6,518 nt of DNA from Tannerella sp. (GTDB taxonomy: Bacteria; Bacteroidota; Bacteroidia; Bacteroidales; Tannerellaceae). Below, one piece after another: positions 5,639 to 6,518 of this stretch. The stretch is taken from NCBI GenBank assembly GCA_031290635.1, contig JAITNE010000223.1, positions 1-6,518 of the forward strand. Reading direction: 5' to 3'. Each line of letters opens with the position of its first letter. Position 1 is the stretch's first letter. The notes under the pieces are model-generated. The model was not told the DNA's origin, ran no database searches, and saw only the letters and a list, made by a program, of their open reading frames with translations. The translations under genes were made by a program, and so were the position numbers.

Positions 5639-6508
5639 ATGAAATTTTTAATCTTCTTATTAATGTTCAGTATGGCTATGACGGCTCAAGACGAGATACG
5701 TCTGTTCAAGGGCGCTGCTCCGGGCGAGAAGGCTACCTTGCCGGATGAAGCTATAGACAGCTCCGGCGGCAAGGTAGCGGGCGAGACCGTACAGCGTATG
5801 GCCAACGTCAGCAATCCTTCCATCACGGTTTATCAGCCGGTGGAAGAGCTTGCTACCGGCACTGCCATGATAGTATGTCCGGGTGGAGGCTACAATATTC
5901 TGGCTTACGACCTCGAAGGTACGGAGATATGCGAGTGGCTCAACGACCTTGGCATAACCGCTATTTTGCTAAAATACCGCGTGCCTCGTCGCGCCGACCT
6001 CGACAAGCATACCGCTCCTCTTCAGGACGCGCAGAGGGCTATATCCTACGTGCGCTCAAACTACGAAACGCTCAACATCAATCCCCAGCGCATTGGGGTG
6101 ATGGGTTTTTCGGCGGGCGCACATCTGGCTGCCATGCTAAGCAACTCCTACGACCGTCGCACCTATCCGGCAGCAGATAAGGATGATGCGGAGTCGATGA
6201 GGCCGGATTTCTGCCTGCTGGTTTATCCCGCTTATCTGAGTGGCGAGAAGCTTGGCGAGCTGTCGGCCGAAATCAAGGTTACGGCCAAGACTCCACCGAC
6301 AATGTTAGTACAGGCCGAAGACGACAAGCCGTTTATCGACAGCAGTCTGTCTTATTATTATGCCCTCAAGCAGGTCGGAGTATCCGCAACAATGCACCTC
6401 TATCCTAACGGCGGACACGGTTATGGCCTCAGAGACACCAAAGCGGTTGTGAACGAGTGGCCTGAACGAGCGGAGTTCTGGATGAGGGCGATAGGGGTGA
6501 TTGAGTAA
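5639..6508 (+). CDS. Secreted alpha/beta-hydrolase esterase (acetyl-xylan esterase-like)
   Basis: The 289 residues start with a short hydrophobic signal (MKFLIFLLMFSMAMTA), probably cleaved near residue 16, so the enzyme is exported, probably to the periplasm. Hydrolase landmarks are in order: the oxyanion-hole segment CPGGGY (80-85), the nucleophile elbow GFSAGAH with Ser158, an acid loop AEDD (Asp228 or Asp229) and GGHGYG with His260. This arrangement is typical of BD-FAE/acetyl-xylan-esterase-like hydrolases that remove acyl groups from plant polysaccharides or sugars. The true substrate cannot be read from sequence. No carbohydrate-binding module, polysaccharide-utilisation gene or T9SS C-terminal sorting domain is present. 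It lies 6 bases after rng and is probably co-transcribed with it, although the two functions have no obvious link. The gene is complete, with TAA at 6506-6508. Confidence 0.85.
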   Translation: MKFLIFLLMFSMAMTAQDEIRLFKGAAPGEKATLPDEAIDSSGGKVAGETVQRMANVSNPSITVYQPVEELATGTAMIVCPGGGYNILAYDLEGTEICEWLNDLGITAILLKYRVPRRADLDKHTAPLQDAQRAISYVRSNYETLNINPQRIGVMGFSAGAHLAAMLSNSYDRRTYPAADKDDAESMRPDFCLLVYPAYLSGEKLGELSAEIKVTAKTPPTMLVQAEDDKPFIDSSLSYYYALKQVGVSATMHLYPNGGHGYGLRDTKAVVNEWPERAEFWMRAIGVIE

Positions 6509-6518
6509 TCTCATCCAC

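Overview
The window looks like chromosomal DNA of a Bacteroidota member, most likely a gut-type Bacteroidales. The signs are a linked ssb-gldE-gldD cluster, two divergent promoters with the phylum's TAnnTTTG -7 box, no Shine-Dalgarno-like sequence that I noticed before the genes, an HU protein with the ARNISKN arm typical of the phylum, and a 29-residue all-basic protein that I recognise from Bacteroidota genomes. I cannot name a species.

Left edge (1-490): the end of a KilA-N domain gene, cut off inside its domain in AT-rich DNA. It is followed by a strong intrinsic terminator (250-296) and then about 190 bases with no gene but several kinds of short repeat, including an ATTCTCA array that touches the stop codon of the next gene.

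Minus-strand operon (491-3360, read right to left): ssb (single-stranded DNA-binding protein), gldE (CBS-domain membrane protein), gldD (lipoprotein) and a 4'-phosphopantetheinyl transferase. All three junctions overlap (1, 4 and 14 bases), so translation is probably coupled. The promoter is at 3394-3425.

Plus-strand operon (3538-6508): an HU-family protein, a 29-residue bS22/AURKAIP1-COX24-type protein, RNase G (rng, GTG start) and a secreted alpha/beta-hydrolase esterase. The HU promoter is at 3464-3493. A 15-bp AU-rich stem-loop lies in the rng leader. The esterase begins 6 bases after rng.

HU, the small basic protein, RNase G and SSB are nucleic-acid or ribosome-related genes grouped around one divergent promoter region. 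GldD/GldE and the PPTase are envelope and carrier-protein functions tied to ssb by overlaps. Most of the window is conserved housekeeping DNA. The less familiar items are the tiny basic ORF, the rng leader hairpin with its unusual start, the repeat mosaic and the KilA-N relic. I see no clear sign of a wholly new multi-gene system.
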